This document shows, in pieces, positions 40,783 through 40,812 of a stretch of 40,812 nt of DNA. The DNA is from Candidatus Hydrogenedentota bacterium (lineage in GTDB: Bacteria > Hydrogenedentota > Hydrogenedentia > Hydrogenedentales > JAJRTN01). The position numbers were made by a program, and so were the translations under genes. The DNA lies in assembly GCA_024278275.1 (NCBI GenBank), contig JAJRTN010000119.1, positions 1 to 40,812 of the forward strand, written 5' to 3'. Under the pieces are notes generated by a model. It saw only the letters and a program-made list of their open reading frames with translations, ran no database searches and was not told where the DNA came from. The number at the start of each line of letters is the position of its first letter. The first letter of the stretch is position 1.

Positions 40783-40812
40783 ATGACCCGGCTCCAACAA
40801 TTGGAAGCACAA
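40783..40812 (+). CDS. 5' end of a gene cut by the window edge
   Basis: ATG at 40783, 6 nt after AGGAGGA (40770-40776, a near-perfect SD), opens a frame MTRLQQLEAQ that runs off the window. Too short to identify. It is divergent from rpoN and probably controlled through the palindrome at 40731-40750. Confidence 0.6.
   Translation, partial: MTRLQQLEAQ

Overview
The window is a GC-rich bacterial chromosome segment carrying about 33 intact genes on both strands, two conserved genes interrupted by a single in-frame stop, and one decayed toxin locus. An N-methylated prepilin of the type with a C-terminal HV..GG..LYMDGHV motif, a DUF1080 (3-keto-disaccharide hydrolase-like) secreted protein, a Tat-exported sugar-isomerase-like protein, a probable outer-membrane barrel and System II cytochrome c biogenesis together suggest a Gram-negative of the Planctomycetota/Lentisphaerota/Hydrogenedentota kind. 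This placement is inference; no rRNA or other phylogenetic marker is present.

Layout. 1-2.6 kb: DUF1080 protein, then a toxin-antitoxin patch (PIN toxin plus a 58-residue partner, then a frameshifted MazF-like toxin with the tail of its antitoxin). 2.6-6.2 kb: NtrC-type sigma-54 activator with a degenerate receiver, and a transketolase with TAG at the position of the catalytic glutamate. 6.2-16.7 kb: accessory-looking stretch with many dispersed palindromic repeats and single genes (GNAT, GT2-TPR, prepilin, small Q-rich membrane protein, barrel, ABM monooxygenase, Tat TIM-barrel protein, CYTH, GT39-like membrane protein, LysA-like decarboxylase). 17.2-21.4 kb: tight run radA-disA-pyrK-pyrD. 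21.6-24.4 kb: ABC ATPase, ABC-2 permease and a helical-repeat-like protein, joined by ATGA overlaps. 24.4-26.9 kb: two membrane proteins on the minus strand. 27.2-31.6 kb: duplicated-domain lipoprotein, ResB and CcsA. 32-39 kb: gap-pgk, rpsO-pnp, M16 peptidase (with TAG), dut. 39.1-40.5 kb: rpoN on the minus strand, and the first ten codons of a divergent gene at the right edge.

Most notable points. (1) Two conserved enzymes each carry one in-frame TAG in an otherwise perfect frame, at positions where homologues have Glu or Gln; ten other genes here use TAG as a normal terminator. (2) The rpoN upstream region has a consensus sigma-70 promoter overlapped by a full-consensus sigma-54 promoter, suggesting autoregulation. 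(3) Three genes (1169, 8516, 15366) have a -10-like hexamer ending exactly 7 nt before ATG and no Shine-Dalgarno sequence, a leaderless-mRNA signature. (4) Several families of palindromic repeats, one of which lies in frame inside a coding sequence.

The core genes serve glycolysis and the pentose phosphate route (gap, pgk, tkt), pyrimidine synthesis and dUTP removal (pyrK, pyrD, dut), c-di-AMP signalling and recombination (disA, radA), RNA decay (pnp), cytochrome c maturation and sigma-54 control. No tRNA, rRNA, CRISPR array or complete insertion sequence was seen.
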